Source: Treponema sp.
Lineage (GTDB): Bacteria; Spirochaetota; Spirochaetia; Treponematales; Treponemataceae
Direction: 5' to 3'
Assembly: GCA_017622055.1 (NCBI GenBank)
Contig: JAGARY010000451.1
Coordinates: 1 to 6,264, forward strand
Length of the DNA: 6,264 nucleotides
Shown here: positions 1-5,992 of the stretch, piece by piece
How positions within the stretch are numbered: position 1 is the stretch's first letter
Layout: every line of letters begins with the position of its first letter
Position numbers and translations under genes: made by a program
The notes under the pieces: model-generated
Told to the model about the DNA's origin: nothing
Seen by the model: the letters and a program-made list of their open reading frames with translations, nothing else
The model's database searches: none

Positions 1-359
1 ATATGAAGCCTGCATTGTCTCCATCTTTAATTGAATCTGCAAGAATTGATGGATCAAAAGAATTCTATACTTTCAATGTAATTGCTTTACCTATCATGAA
101 ACCTGCAATTGCAACTCAGGCAATTTTCTGTTTTGTAACTAGCTGGAATGATTTGTTTAAACCTTTGGTAATTTTAACAAAACAAGAATGTTATACATTA
201 CCAATTATGATATCTCTATTAAAAGGTGATATTTATAAAACCGAGCACGGATGTGTTTATTTAGGATTAACTTTAACAGCGTTGCCTTTAATCATTGTTT
301 ATTTCATTTTATCTAAATACATTGTTGCTGGTGTTGCTATGGGATCTGTTAAAGGATAG
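1..359 (+). CDS. Sugar ABC transporter permease, MalG/UgpE type (3' end only)
   Basis: This is the C-terminal part of an inner-membrane permease of the binding-protein-dependent sugar uptake family (MalG/UgpE/LacG, CUT1). The visible 118 residues begin with the cytoplasmic EAA loop: ESARIDG at about residues 11-17, followed by IALP near 27-30, matching the family pattern EAA-x3-G-x9-I-x-LP, which docks onto the ATPase. Three hydrophobic segments follow (about 38-50, 58-72 and 84-106). The end, VAGVAMGSVKG, is the typical MalG-family C-terminus. Family members have about 270-300 residues, so more than half lies upstream and the ATG at position 3 is almost certainly internal. The transported sugar cannot be read from this part. 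A strong terminator follows, so it is probably the last gene of its operon, and no ATPase gene follows it. Family call firm; substrate unknown. Confidence 0.93.
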   Translation, partial: MKPALSPSLIESARIDGSKEFYTFNVIALPIMKPAIATQAIFCFVTSWNDLFKPLVILTKQECYTLPIMISLLKGDIYKTEHGCVYLGLTLTALPLIIVYFILSKYIVAGVAMGSVKG

Positions 360-403
360 TTTTTACGACTAAAAACAAAACTTTTTAGAATTATTTCTTT
401 TGG

Positions 404-440
404 GTGCTATTCTAATTCATTTTGGAATAGCACTTTTTTA
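404..440 (+). terminator. Intrinsic terminator after the permease gene
   Basis: A perfect 9-bp stem, GTGCTATTC (404-412) with GAATAGCAC (425-433), is extended inward by a T-G wobble and two A-T pairs, and is followed at once by six T. It starts 45 bases after the permease stop. It should separate the sugar-transport operon from the next gene. Confidence 0.92.
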
Positions 441-463
441 TTTAAAAATATTTAATTTTTTTA

Positions 464-492
464 TTGTAGTTTAATTTTAAAAACGCCATAAT
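464..492 (+). promoter_or_regulatory. Predicted sigma-70 promoter of the EamA gene
   Basis: TTGTAG (464-469), a 17-base spacer, then CATAAT (487-492), which matches TATAAT at five of six positions. The -10 box ends only 7 bases before the ATG at 500, so the first transcribed base would be at or next to the start codon. In DNA this AT-rich such matches arise by chance, but the position after a terminator and the exact 17-base spacing support it. Confidence 0.5.
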
Positions 493-499
493 TATATAT

Positions 500-1411
500 A
501 TGGAAGAAATTCAAGGAACACGAAATCTTAAAAAAGGAATTGCTAGTTTAATTTTTTCATCTTTTAGTTTTGCATTAATGGCAATGTTTGTTCATCTTGC
601 TGGAGACATTCCTTTTGTTCAAAAAGCATTTTTTAGAAATATCGTTGCTTTTACAGTTGCCTTGTCAATTATATTAAAAAATGAAACAAAAATTGTAGTT
701 CCAAAAGGTTCATTTAAATATCTTTTTGCTAGATGTATAGCTGGAGCTGTTGGCGTTTTTGGTAATTTTTATGCTTTGGATAGAATTCCAATTGCAGATG
801 CTACAATTTTAAATAAAATGGCACCTTTTTTCACTGTTTTGTTTAGTTTGATAATTCTTGGTGAAAAAGTAAAATTACTTCCATTTATGTGTGTTGCAGG
901 TGCTTTTGTTGGTGCTGTTTTTGTAATAAAACCAAGTGTAAATATAATTCAATCTTTACCTGCAATTGTGGCTTTTTTAGGTGGGGTAGGAGCAGGAGTT
1001 GCTTATACTTGTGTTAGAAAGCTTAGTTCTTTAAAAATGACAGGTGCTTTTATAGTTTTGTTCTTTTCGGCCTTTACCTGTTTACTTTCTGTTCCTTCAA
1101 TGATTTTAGATTTTACACCAATGACATTAAAACAAACATTAATTCTTATAGGGGCTGGTCTTGCTGCCGCAGGTGGTCAGTTTGGTGTTACTACAGCCTA
1201 TTATAATGCACCTGCCAGAGATATTAGTGTTTATGATTATTCTCAAATCCTTTTTTCTGCTATTTTAGGATACATTGCCTTTAGACAAATTCCAGATTTT
1301 TATAGCTTAATTGGTTATGTTATTATTATTGCTATGGCAATTATTGTGTTTGTTTATAATAAAAAGAAAGGAACTGGAGTAGATATAATAGAAGAAACTA
1401 TTGATTCTTAA
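500..1411 (+). CDS. EamA/DMT-family membrane transporter
   Basis: The 303-residue protein has about ten hydrophobic segments in two similar halves, the layout of EamA (DUF6) drug/metabolite transporters, and the usual length for the family. The first half shows family-typical text: FFRN near residue 45, FYALDRIPIADAT near 90-102, a Pro-containing helix (MAPFFTVLFSLIILGEK, about 107-123) and a second EamA half from about residue 152. The C-terminus is a short charged tail (KKK then acidic). Members move metabolites, amino acids or drugs across the inner membrane; the substrate here cannot be predicted. The start at 500 places a short charged N-terminus before the first helix, as expected, but there is no Shine-Dalgarno sequence upstream. 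Arg codons are almost all AGA. It lies between a terminator and a separate promoter, so it is probably transcribed alone. No convincing terminator follows. Confidence 0.9.
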   Translation: MEEIQGTRNLKKGIASLIFSSFSFALMAMFVHLAGDIPFVQKAFFRNIVAFTVALSIILKNETKIVVPKGSFKYLFARCIAGAVGVFGNFYALDRIPIADATILNKMAPFFTVLFSLIILGEKVKLLPFMCVAGAFVGAVFVIKPSVNIIQSLPAIVAFLGGVGAGVAYTCVRKLSSLKMTGAFIVLFFSAFTCLLSVPSMILDFTPMTLKQTLILIGAGLAAAGGQFGVTTAYYNAPARDISVYDYSQILFSAILGYIAFRQIPDFYSLIGYVIIIAMAIIVFVYNKKKGTGVDIIEETIDS

Positions 1412-1491
1412 TGTTTCTTTGTTTTTTTTCAAAAAATCCCCATGATGATTTTCGATAAATGTACAATTTTTGAATAACTTAATTCTTTTAT

Positions 1492-1520
1492 TTGACAAAT
1501 GGTTTTATATAATCTAACAT
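1492..1520 (+). promoter_or_regulatory. Predicted sigma-70 promoter of the GH94 gene
   Basis: TTGACA (1492-1497, full consensus), a 17-base spacer, then TAACAT (1515-1520). Transcription would start near 1527, giving a leader of about 72 nt that contains the operator at 1559-1570. A perfect TATAAT at 1508-1513 also lies here, but only 10 bases from the TTGACA, too close to pair with it. Confidence 0.65.
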
Positions 1521-1526
1521 TAATAG

Positions 1527-1556
1527 TTAATATCTATTTTGTTTTTGTAATAAAAT
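1527..1556 (+). promoter_or_regulatory. Possible second, downstream promoter of the GH94 gene
   Basis: TTAATA (1527-1532), an 18-base spacer and TAAAAT (1551-1556). It is weaker than the upstream promoter, but its start point (about 1563) would fall inside the palindromic operator, the classical arrangement for LacI-type repression. Tentative, because the region is very AT-rich. Confidence 0.35.
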
Positions 1557-1558
1557 AC

Positions 1559-1570
1559 GAAAACGTTTTC
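1559..1570 (+). promoter_or_regulatory. LacI-family-type operator upstream of the GH94 gene
   Basis: GAAAACGTTTTC is a perfect 12-bp palindrome with a central CG; two more outer pairs (1556-1557 with 1572-1573) are symmetric after one mismatch. The A-rich half, central CG and T-rich half are the known shape of LacI/GalR-family operators such as those of sugar repressors and CcpA-like proteins. It lies 28 bases before the start codon, downstream of one predicted promoter and across the start point of another, so a bound repressor could block initiation or act as a roadblock. No regulator gene is in the window. Confidence 0.65.
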
Positions 1571-1598
1571 TTAAAATTTAAATTATAAAGAGGTAAAA

Positions 1599-4025
1599 AT
1601 GCAATACGGTTACTTTGACGATGATAATGCCGAATATGTTATTACTCGTCCTGATACTCCTACAAGTTGGAGTAATTATTTAGGTTCTACAGTTTACGGT
1701 GCTGTTATTACAAACAACGCTGGTGGTTATGGTTTTTATAAATCAGGAGCTCAAGGACGTTTTATGCGTCTTCGTTTTAATGCAGTTCCAATGGATCAAC
1801 CAGGTCGTTATTTTTATTTAAGAGACCAAGATGATGGTGATTTCTGGTCAGCTTCTTGGCAACCTGTTGGAAAACCTTTGGATCAGTACAAATCAGAATG
1901 TCGTCACGGTACTGCATACACTACAATCACTTCTGAATATAAGGGAATTAAATCTGAAACAAAATATTACGTTCCTCTTGGACAGAATTTTGAATATTGG
2001 AGATTAAAAGTAACAAACACTAGCGACAAAGTTCGCAAAATTCGTGTTTTCTCTTATTGTGAATTTGCTAACCAATGGAATACAACTCAAGACCAAGTAA
2101 ACTTGCAATATTCTTTGTTCATTGTAAAAGGTGAAAAAGTTGCAGATAACTTGCTCCGTTATTCAATTCAAGATAACCTTTACATCCAACATCCTGAATG
2201 GGAAGTTGGTGGTGCTTACATGAGCCAATGGGTTGCATTAGTTGGAACTCCAATGACAGGTTTTGATACAAGCCGCGAAGCATTCATTGGAACTTACGGT
2301 TCTTACGAACATCCAAAAGCTGTTGTTGAAGGGGCTTGTACAAACTCAGAAGCTTACGGAGATAACTCTTGTGGTACAGTTCAAGGTGATTTGGAACTTC
2401 AACCTGGCGAAACAAAAGAAATTATGTTGATGCTTGGTATTGATGATGCAAGAGATGTTGGTGCAAAAATTGTTGCAGAATTTGGAAACTTCAAACGTGC
2501 AGATGAAGAATTTGAAAAATTAGTTACAACATGGCACAATCGTTTAGGTTCATTCAAGGCAATTACTCCAGATGAAGATATTAACCACACAATCAACGTT
2601 TGGGGGCTTTATAACTGTTTGATTACATTTGCATGGAGCCGTGCAGCTTCTTTAGTTTACAACGGAGAGCGCGATGGTCTTGGATATCGTGACTCTGTTC
2701 AAGATATTTTGGGCGTAAGTGCTGCAATTCCACAGGAAGCAGAAGAAAGATTAGTAAGACTTCTTTCTGGTCAGTGCCAAAATGGTGGTGCTATCCCTGT
2801 AATTTCTAAAGATTTTAATGCAGGACACGAAAAAGCTCCAAAAGCAGAAGAATATCGTTCAGATGACTGTCAATGGTTCTTCCACGCTGTTCCTTGTTAT
2901 GTAGCAGAAACTGGAAACTTTGATTTCTATAATAAAGTTGTTCCTTATGCAGACGGTGGAGAAGCAACTGTATTTGGTCACTTAAAACGTGCTCTTGAAT
3001 TCAACCTTGAAAGAATGGGAAAAGATGGAATTCCATGTGGTCTTTTGGCAGACTGGAACGACTGTCTTAAACTTGGATATCATGGTCAATCATTGTTCGT
3101 AGGATTCCAATTAAGATTAGGTCTTACAACTTATGCAGATATAGCAACTCGTCTTGGTAAAAAAGAAGAAGCTGATTGGGCTTTAGCTCACAGAAAAGCT
3201 TTGGATGAAGCAATTCAGAAAAAATGCTGGGACGGAAAATGGTTCATTTGGGCTATTGGCGAAGATGGAACTGTTTACGGAACTCAAACAATTGAAGAAG
3301 GTCAAATCTACTTTAATACACAAGTTTGGGCTGTTATGTCTTCTGCTGCAACTCCAGAACAAGCAAAACTTTGTTTGGAAGCTGTAAAAGAAAAACTTGC
3401 AACACCTTATGGATTAATGCTTTGTGCTCCTCCATTCGTAAAAACTCGTTCAGACCTTATGACTTCTGTTGTATTTTTAAAAGGTATTAAAGAAAATGCT
3501 GGTATCTTTAACCATACACAAGGTTGGGGTGTAATTGCAGAAATTATGATGGGTAATGGTGATAGAGCTTACGAATATTTAAAAGCAGCTCTTCCTGCAG
3601 CATATAACGATAAAGCAGAAATCCGCCAAAGTGAACCTTATGTAATTGGTCAAACAACATATTCTACATATTCACCACGTGCTGGTAACTGTAGAACATC
3701 TTGGCTTTCTGGTGCTGCAACATGGAACTATTATTCTACAACACAATACATGCTTGGAATTCGTCCACAATATGATGGTCTTTTAATTGATCCATGTATT
3801 AAACATGATTGGGACGGCTTTAAAGTAGAACGAAGATGGCGTGGAATGAATCTTGATATTGAAGTAAAAAATCCACAAAATGTTTGCAAAGGTATTGAAT
3901 ATCTTGAAGTAGATGGAAAACGCTTAGATTCAGCTGTAATTCCAGTTGATATGCTTAAAGATGGTTCAAAAATTGTTGCATATATGGGAAAAAATGCACT
4001 TCCTGTACCAACAGAAAGAGTGTAG
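1599..4025 (+). CDS. GH94 disaccharide phosphorylase (cellobiose/chitobiose phosphorylase family)
   Basis: GH94 enzymes split a beta-linked disaccharide with phosphate, giving a sugar 1-phosphate and a free sugar. At 808 residues without a signal peptide, this is a cytoplasmic enzyme of normal length (cellobiose and chitobiose phosphorylases have about 800-811). The N-terminus (YGYFDDDNAEYVITRPDTP, then NYLG, AGGYGFY) is the family's beta-sandwich start. The barrel carries YRDSVQD (from Tyr363), ADWNDC (484-489) with the catalytic acid Asp488, KENAGIFNH ending at the phosphate-site His639, and SWLSG (701-705). From memory, ADGGEAT, SDDCQW and the text after DWNDC resemble Vibrio chitobiose phosphorylase more than classical cellobiose phosphorylase, and the HQYQP motif of the latter is absent. 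The neighbouring glucanase favours cellobiose or a related glucoside; acceptor specificity stays open. An AGAGGT Shine-Dalgarno (1589-1594) lies 4 bases before ATG. Arg is often CGT, unlike the neighbours, suggesting high expression. Confidence 0.93.
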   Translation: MQYGYFDDDNAEYVITRPDTPTSWSNYLGSTVYGAVITNNAGGYGFYKSGAQGRFMRLRFNAVPMDQPGRYFYLRDQDDGDFWSASWQPVGKPLDQYKSECRHGTAYTTITSEYKGIKSETKYYVPLGQNFEYWRLKVTNTSDKVRKIRVFSYCEFANQWNTTQDQVNLQYSLFIVKGEKVADNLLRYSIQDNLYIQHPEWEVGGAYMSQWVALVGTPMTGFDTSREAFIGTYGSYEHPKAVVEGACTNSEAYGDNSCGTVQGDLELQPGETKEIMLMLGIDDARDVGAKIVAEFGNFKRADEEFEKLVTTWHNRLGSFKAITPDEDINHTINVWGLYNCLITFAWSRAASLVYNGERDGLGYRDSVQDILGVSAAIPQEAEERLVRLLSGQCQNGGAIPVISKDFNAGHEKAPKAEEYRSDDCQWFFHAVPCYVAETGNFDFYNKVVPYADGGEATVFGHLKRALEFNLERMGKDGIPCGLLADWNDCLKLGYHGQSLFVGFQLRLGLTTYADIATRLGKKEEADWALAHRKALDEAIQKKCWDGKWFIWAIGEDGTVYGTQTIEEGQIYFNTQVWAVMSSAATPEQAKLCLEAVKEKLATPYGLMLCAPPFVKTRSDLMTSVVFLKGIKENAGIFNHTQGWGVIAEIMMGNGDRAYEYLKAALPAAYNDKAEIRQSEPYVIGQTTYSTYSPRAGNCRTSWLSGAATWNYYSTTQYMLGIRPQYDGLLIDPCIKHDWDGFKVERRWRGMNLDIEVKNPQNVCKGIEYLEVDGKRLDSAVIPVDMLKDGSKIVAYMGKNALPVPTERV

Positions 4026-4050
4026 TTTTCTAAAATGTAATCAATAATAT

Positions 4051-4100
4051 AAGCACAGTCTTAATTAAATCAGAGATTTTTTTAGGATTGTGCTTTTTTT
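4051..4100 (+). terminator. Strong intrinsic terminator after the GH94 gene
   Basis: A 14-bp stem (4051-4064 with 4082-4095) contains only two G-T wobbles, with AAGCACA facing TGTGCTT at the base. It runs into seven T (4094-4100). The loop holds a small nested stem, AAATC-AGA-GATTT (4067-4079). It begins 25 bases after the GH94 stop and ends 23 bases before the next start codon, so the GH5 gene needs its own promoter or readthrough. Confidence 0.93.
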
Positions 4101-4105
4101 ATAAT
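4077..4105 (+). promoter_or_regulatory. Possible GH5 promoter embedded in the terminator tail
   Basis: A perfect TATAAT (4100-4105) starts at the last T of the terminator tract. The -35 position at 17-base spacing is only TTTTTT (4077-4082). Transcription would start near 4112, just before the Shine-Dalgarno GAGGA (4114-4118), giving a leader of about 12 nt. It is the only promoter-like signal in the 98-base gap, but the weak -35 keeps this tentative. Confidence 0.35.
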
Positions 4106-4123
4106 TTTTTTCTGAGGAATAAA

Positions 4124-4564
4124 ATGAAAGGTATAAAAAGATTTTTGTGGTTGTTGCTAATAAGTTTTTTCTTAGTTTTTTCAGCTTGTGATTCTGGTGT
4201 TGGTGGAAATGAAGGTTCTTCTGGTACTCCTTCTGTTGAGGATTCTGGTGATAAAAATAAGAATCCTGAAGTTGATGATTCTTCAGAAAATGGCAATAAA
4301 AATTTAGTTTCTGAAAAGTCTGTATCTGCTTCTGTGACAAAATCAAAATCATTTGAATTCAGAACTAATATATCTGGAAACGCTGGTGATGTTATAAAAT
4401 TCTCCATGAAACTAAGAGGAGCTTCAATTTTTAAGCAAACAGGTTTTCAGTCAAAAACCTTAGATAATGAAAAATGGCATGATGGACTTTGGAAAGATAA
4501 CGGAATTTTAGATGGAACTGAAACAACATTTGAAGTTACAGCCCAAGCTAATTTTCAAATATAG
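4124..4564 (+). CDS. N-terminal part of a split GH5 lipoprotein: signal, linker, beta-rich domain
   Basis: This frame codes for 146 residues. It opens with a lipoprotein signal peptide: KGIKR, a hydrophobic run at about 7-18, then F-S-A-C with the lipidated Cys at residue 22, a loose lipobox of the kind seen in spirochaetes. A Gly/Ser/Asp-rich linker follows (about 23-65), then a beta-rich domain from about residue 70 (SFEFRTNISGNAGDVIKFSM and onward) that could be a carbohydrate-binding module; I do not recognise the family. The frame stops at TAG 4562-4564 in mid-domain, and the matching continuation (IEWKVFVQ ... VTLYDITIEN) lies one frame away. The start at 4124 is chosen because GAGGA (4114-4118) lies 5 bases upstream; a TTG at 4088 in frame lies inside the terminator and would spoil the signal peptide. 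As encoded, the product would be a lipoprotein without catalytic domain. Confidence 0.85.
   Translation: MKGIKRFLWLLLISFFLVFSACDSGVGGNEGSSGTPSVEDSGDKNKNPEVDDSSENGNKNLVSEKSVSASVTKSKSFEFRTNISGNAGDVIKFSMKLRGASIFKQTGFQSKTLDNEKWHDGLWKDNGILDGTETTFEVTAQANFQI
4552..4561 (+). other. Frame lesion splitting the GH5 gene
   Basis: The upstream frame stops at TAG 4562-4564. The downstream frame is open only from 4552, because TAA 4549-4551 precedes it. The break must therefore lie within these ten bases. One missing base (or two extra) accounts for it. The likely sites are the TTTT at 4552-4555 or the AAA at 4557-4559. With one base restored, 4124-5910 reads as a single 595-residue protein. Confidence 0.88.
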
Positions 4565-4572
4565 AATGGAAA

Positions 4573-5910
4573 GTGTTTGTACAAAAAGTTGTTTCAGAAA
4601 GTAAAGATACTTCCGAAGTTACTCTTTATGATATTACTATTGAAAATTCTTCAAAAAAATCTGGTTCTTTAGATGAGTCTGAAAACGAATCAGATAATGA
4701 AACTGATAATGAATCAGATAATGAATCAAATGAAGACTCTGAAGTTGATGAGAATATAAAATTTGAGTCTGATGATGTTTTTACCTCAGAAAGAACTTTT
4801 GATTTTATCTCCGACATGCAAATTGGATGGAACTTGGGTAATGCTTTAGATGCCAATAATAACGGTGTTTCTTCAGAAACCGCTTGGGGAAATCCAAAAA
4901 TAACACAAACTTTATTAACAAAAGTTAAAGAAGCCGGATTTCAAGTTGTTAGAATTCCAATCACTTGGCTTGGTCACATTGGAAATGCTCCAAATTATAC
5001 AATTGAAGAATCATTTTTGGATAGAGTTTCTGAGGTAGTAGGATATGCAAAAAATGCAGGATTAAAAGCAATCATTAATATTCATCATGATGGTGCAGAT
5101 AGTGCTCATTGGTTAAATATAAAAGATGCAGCAACAAATTCTACTATAAACACAGCTGTAAAAAATCAACTTTATTCTATGTGGACTCAGATTGCTAAAA
5201 AATTTCCTAATTCAGAAGATTATTTAATATTTGAAACTATGAATGAAATCCACGATGGTGGATGGGGATGGGGTACTAACCGCAATGATGGCGGAAAACA
5301 GTACAATACATTAAATGAGTGGAATAAAATTTGTGTAGATGCAATTAGAAATACTGGTGCAAAAAACTTTATTTCAATTCCAGGCTATGTTACAGACCCA
5401 ACATTAACTATGGATTATCTTGTTTTACCAAATGATGAATTAAATAAACTTTTTGTTACTGTGCATTTTTATGAACCAGATGCCTTTACATTGAAAGCTA
5501 TAGTTCCTAAATGGGGGAAAACAGTTCCCGAATCTGAATTAAAATATGATAATCCTTATGAGGAAGGTACTTTGATATTATCTGGTGAAGAAGCAATTGA
5601 TTCAATGTATAAGAAACTTAATACAAAATATATCAGAAATGGAATTCCTGTATTAGTTAGTGAATGTGGAGCTACTCATCAAGCGGGATATGAAAACTAT
5701 AGACGTTATTATACAGAATATATGGTAAAATCTGCACATAATAATGGTTTAGTTCCAATTTTATGGGATAATGGTTCTTCTGGTTCTGGTCGTGAGTCTT
5801 CAGGATTGTTTGATAGAAGGAATGGTGAAATCTATTCTCATGCAAAAACAATAGTTGAGGCAGCAATAAAAGCTGCTACAACAGAATATTCTGAAATTGA
5901 ATTACCATAA
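4573..5910 (+). CDS. GH5 endo-beta-1,4-glucanase catalytic part (probably subfamily 4)
   Basis: The fragment begins with the end of the beta-rich domain (VTLYDITIEN, about residues 16-25), then an acidic ES/DN linker (about 32-65) and a GH5 (beta/alpha)8 domain from about residue 76 to 440. All the usual GH5 active-site residues are visible: Arg127 (RIPITW), His171 (NIHHDG), Asn224-Glu225 (acid/base, MNE), His298 and Tyr300 (HFY), Glu364 (nucleophile, SECGA) and Trp398 (ILWDNG). WNLGNALDA and WGNP suggest subfamily GH5_4, known for endoglucanase, lichenase and xyloglucanase activity. The frame is open from 4552; GTG 4573 is the first possible start but has no good Shine-Dalgarno sequence, and a product made from it would lack an export signal. 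It is best read as the second part of the gene starting at 4124; in the joined protein the catalytic Glu would be 375 and 514. No lesion is seen in the catalytic domain. Confidence 0.9.
   Translation: MFVQKVVSESKDTSEVTLYDITIENSSKKSGSLDESENESDNETDNESDNESNEDSEVDENIKFESDDVFTSERTFDFISDMQIGWNLGNALDANNNGVSSETAWGNPKITQTLLTKVKEAGFQVVRIPITWLGHIGNAPNYTIEESFLDRVSEVVGYAKNAGLKAIINIHHDGADSAHWLNIKDAATNSTINTAVKNQLYSMWTQIAKKFPNSEDYLIFETMNEIHDGGWGWGTNRNDGGKQYNTLNEWNKICVDAIRNTGAKNFISIPGYVTDPTLTMDYLVLPNDELNKLFVTVHFYEPDAFTLKAIVPKWGKTVPESELKYDNPYEEGTLILSGEEAIDSMYKKLNTKYIRNGIPVLVSECGATHQAGYENYRRYYTEYMVKSAHNNGLVPILWDNGSSGSGRESSGLFDRRNGEIYSHAKTIVEAAIKAATTEYSEIELP
4675..4734 (+). repeat. Five 12-bp repeats coding an acidic ES/DN linker
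   Basis: Five consecutive 12-base units encode ESEN, ESDN, ETDN, ESDN and ESNE. The unit GAATCAGATAAT occurs exactly at 4687-4698 and 4711-4722, with variants between and after. It forms the flexible acidic linker between the beta-rich domain and the GH5 domain. The number of units may vary between strains by slippage. Confidence 0.85.
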
Positions 5911-5952
5911 AAAAAAATGAGCCTGGACAAATGGGAAAACTCAGGCTCATTT
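5909..5952 (-). terminator. Hairpin terminator with its T-tract on the minus strand
   Basis: A perfect 11-bp stem, AAATGAGCCTG (5915-5925) with CAGGCTCATTT (5942-5952), sits directly after the GH5 stop. Read on the minus strand, it is followed by an unbroken T run (complement of the nine A at 5909-5917), so it is a strong terminator leftward. Read on the plus strand it is followed only by TTTAAGG, so it may serve the GH5 mRNA less well or as the convergent half of a two-way terminator. Confidence 0.85.
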
Positions 5953-5976
5953 AAGGTGTTTTAAATAGATTTTTAT

Positions 5977-5992
5977 GTTAGGAGCAACTAAC
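5977..5992. promoter_or_regulatory. Inverted repeat GTTAG-N6-CTAAC, copy 1
   Basis: GTTAG (5977-5981) and CTAAC (5988-5992) are inverted around a 6-base spacer. It has the same arm sequence and spacing as the second copy, centred 25 bp away, and both are preceded by TAT. It covers the first transcribed bases of the predicted minus-strand RNA, so it may be an operator, the 5' hairpin of that RNA, or both. Confidence 0.6.

Noticed and set aside
1433..1452. Hairpin AAAATC/GATTTT after the EamA gene as a terminator
   Set aside because: Only a 6-bp AT-rich stem with an 8-base loop and no T-tract after the stem; too weak to call.
1307..1498. 63-codon minus-strand frame over the end of the EamA gene
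   Set aside because: Asn/Phe/Tyr-rich low-complexity text, antisense to real coding sequence, with no Shine-Dalgarno sequence.
1508..1513. Perfect TATAAT as the main -10 box of the GH94 promoter
   Set aside because: It is only 10 bases from the TTGACA at 1492-1497, and at 17 bases upstream the sequence (CTTTTA) is not a -35 box; TAACAT at 1515 fits better.
4065..4407. Two open frames on the minus strand opposite the lipoprotein start
   Set aside because: They are low-complexity shadows (Ser/Pro/Phe- or Gln/Lys/His-rich) of the signal peptide and Ser/Asp linker, without ribosome binding site or promoter, and one would cover the terminator region.
4552..4564. Programmed -1 frameshift as the default reading of the split GH5 gene
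   Set aside because: There is no X-XXY-YYZ heptamer in the right frame and no evident downstream stimulatory hairpin; only a single-codon TTT slip is possible. A lost base is more likely.
4675..4734. Short regular repeats as a CRISPR array
   Set aside because: The 12-bp units are contiguous without spacers and stay in the reading frame of the GH5 protein.
4626..4856. Ser-rich open frame on the minus strand
   Set aside because: It is the complement of the GAATCAGATAAT repeats and gives only SDSxS repeats; no ribosome binding site and no promoter.
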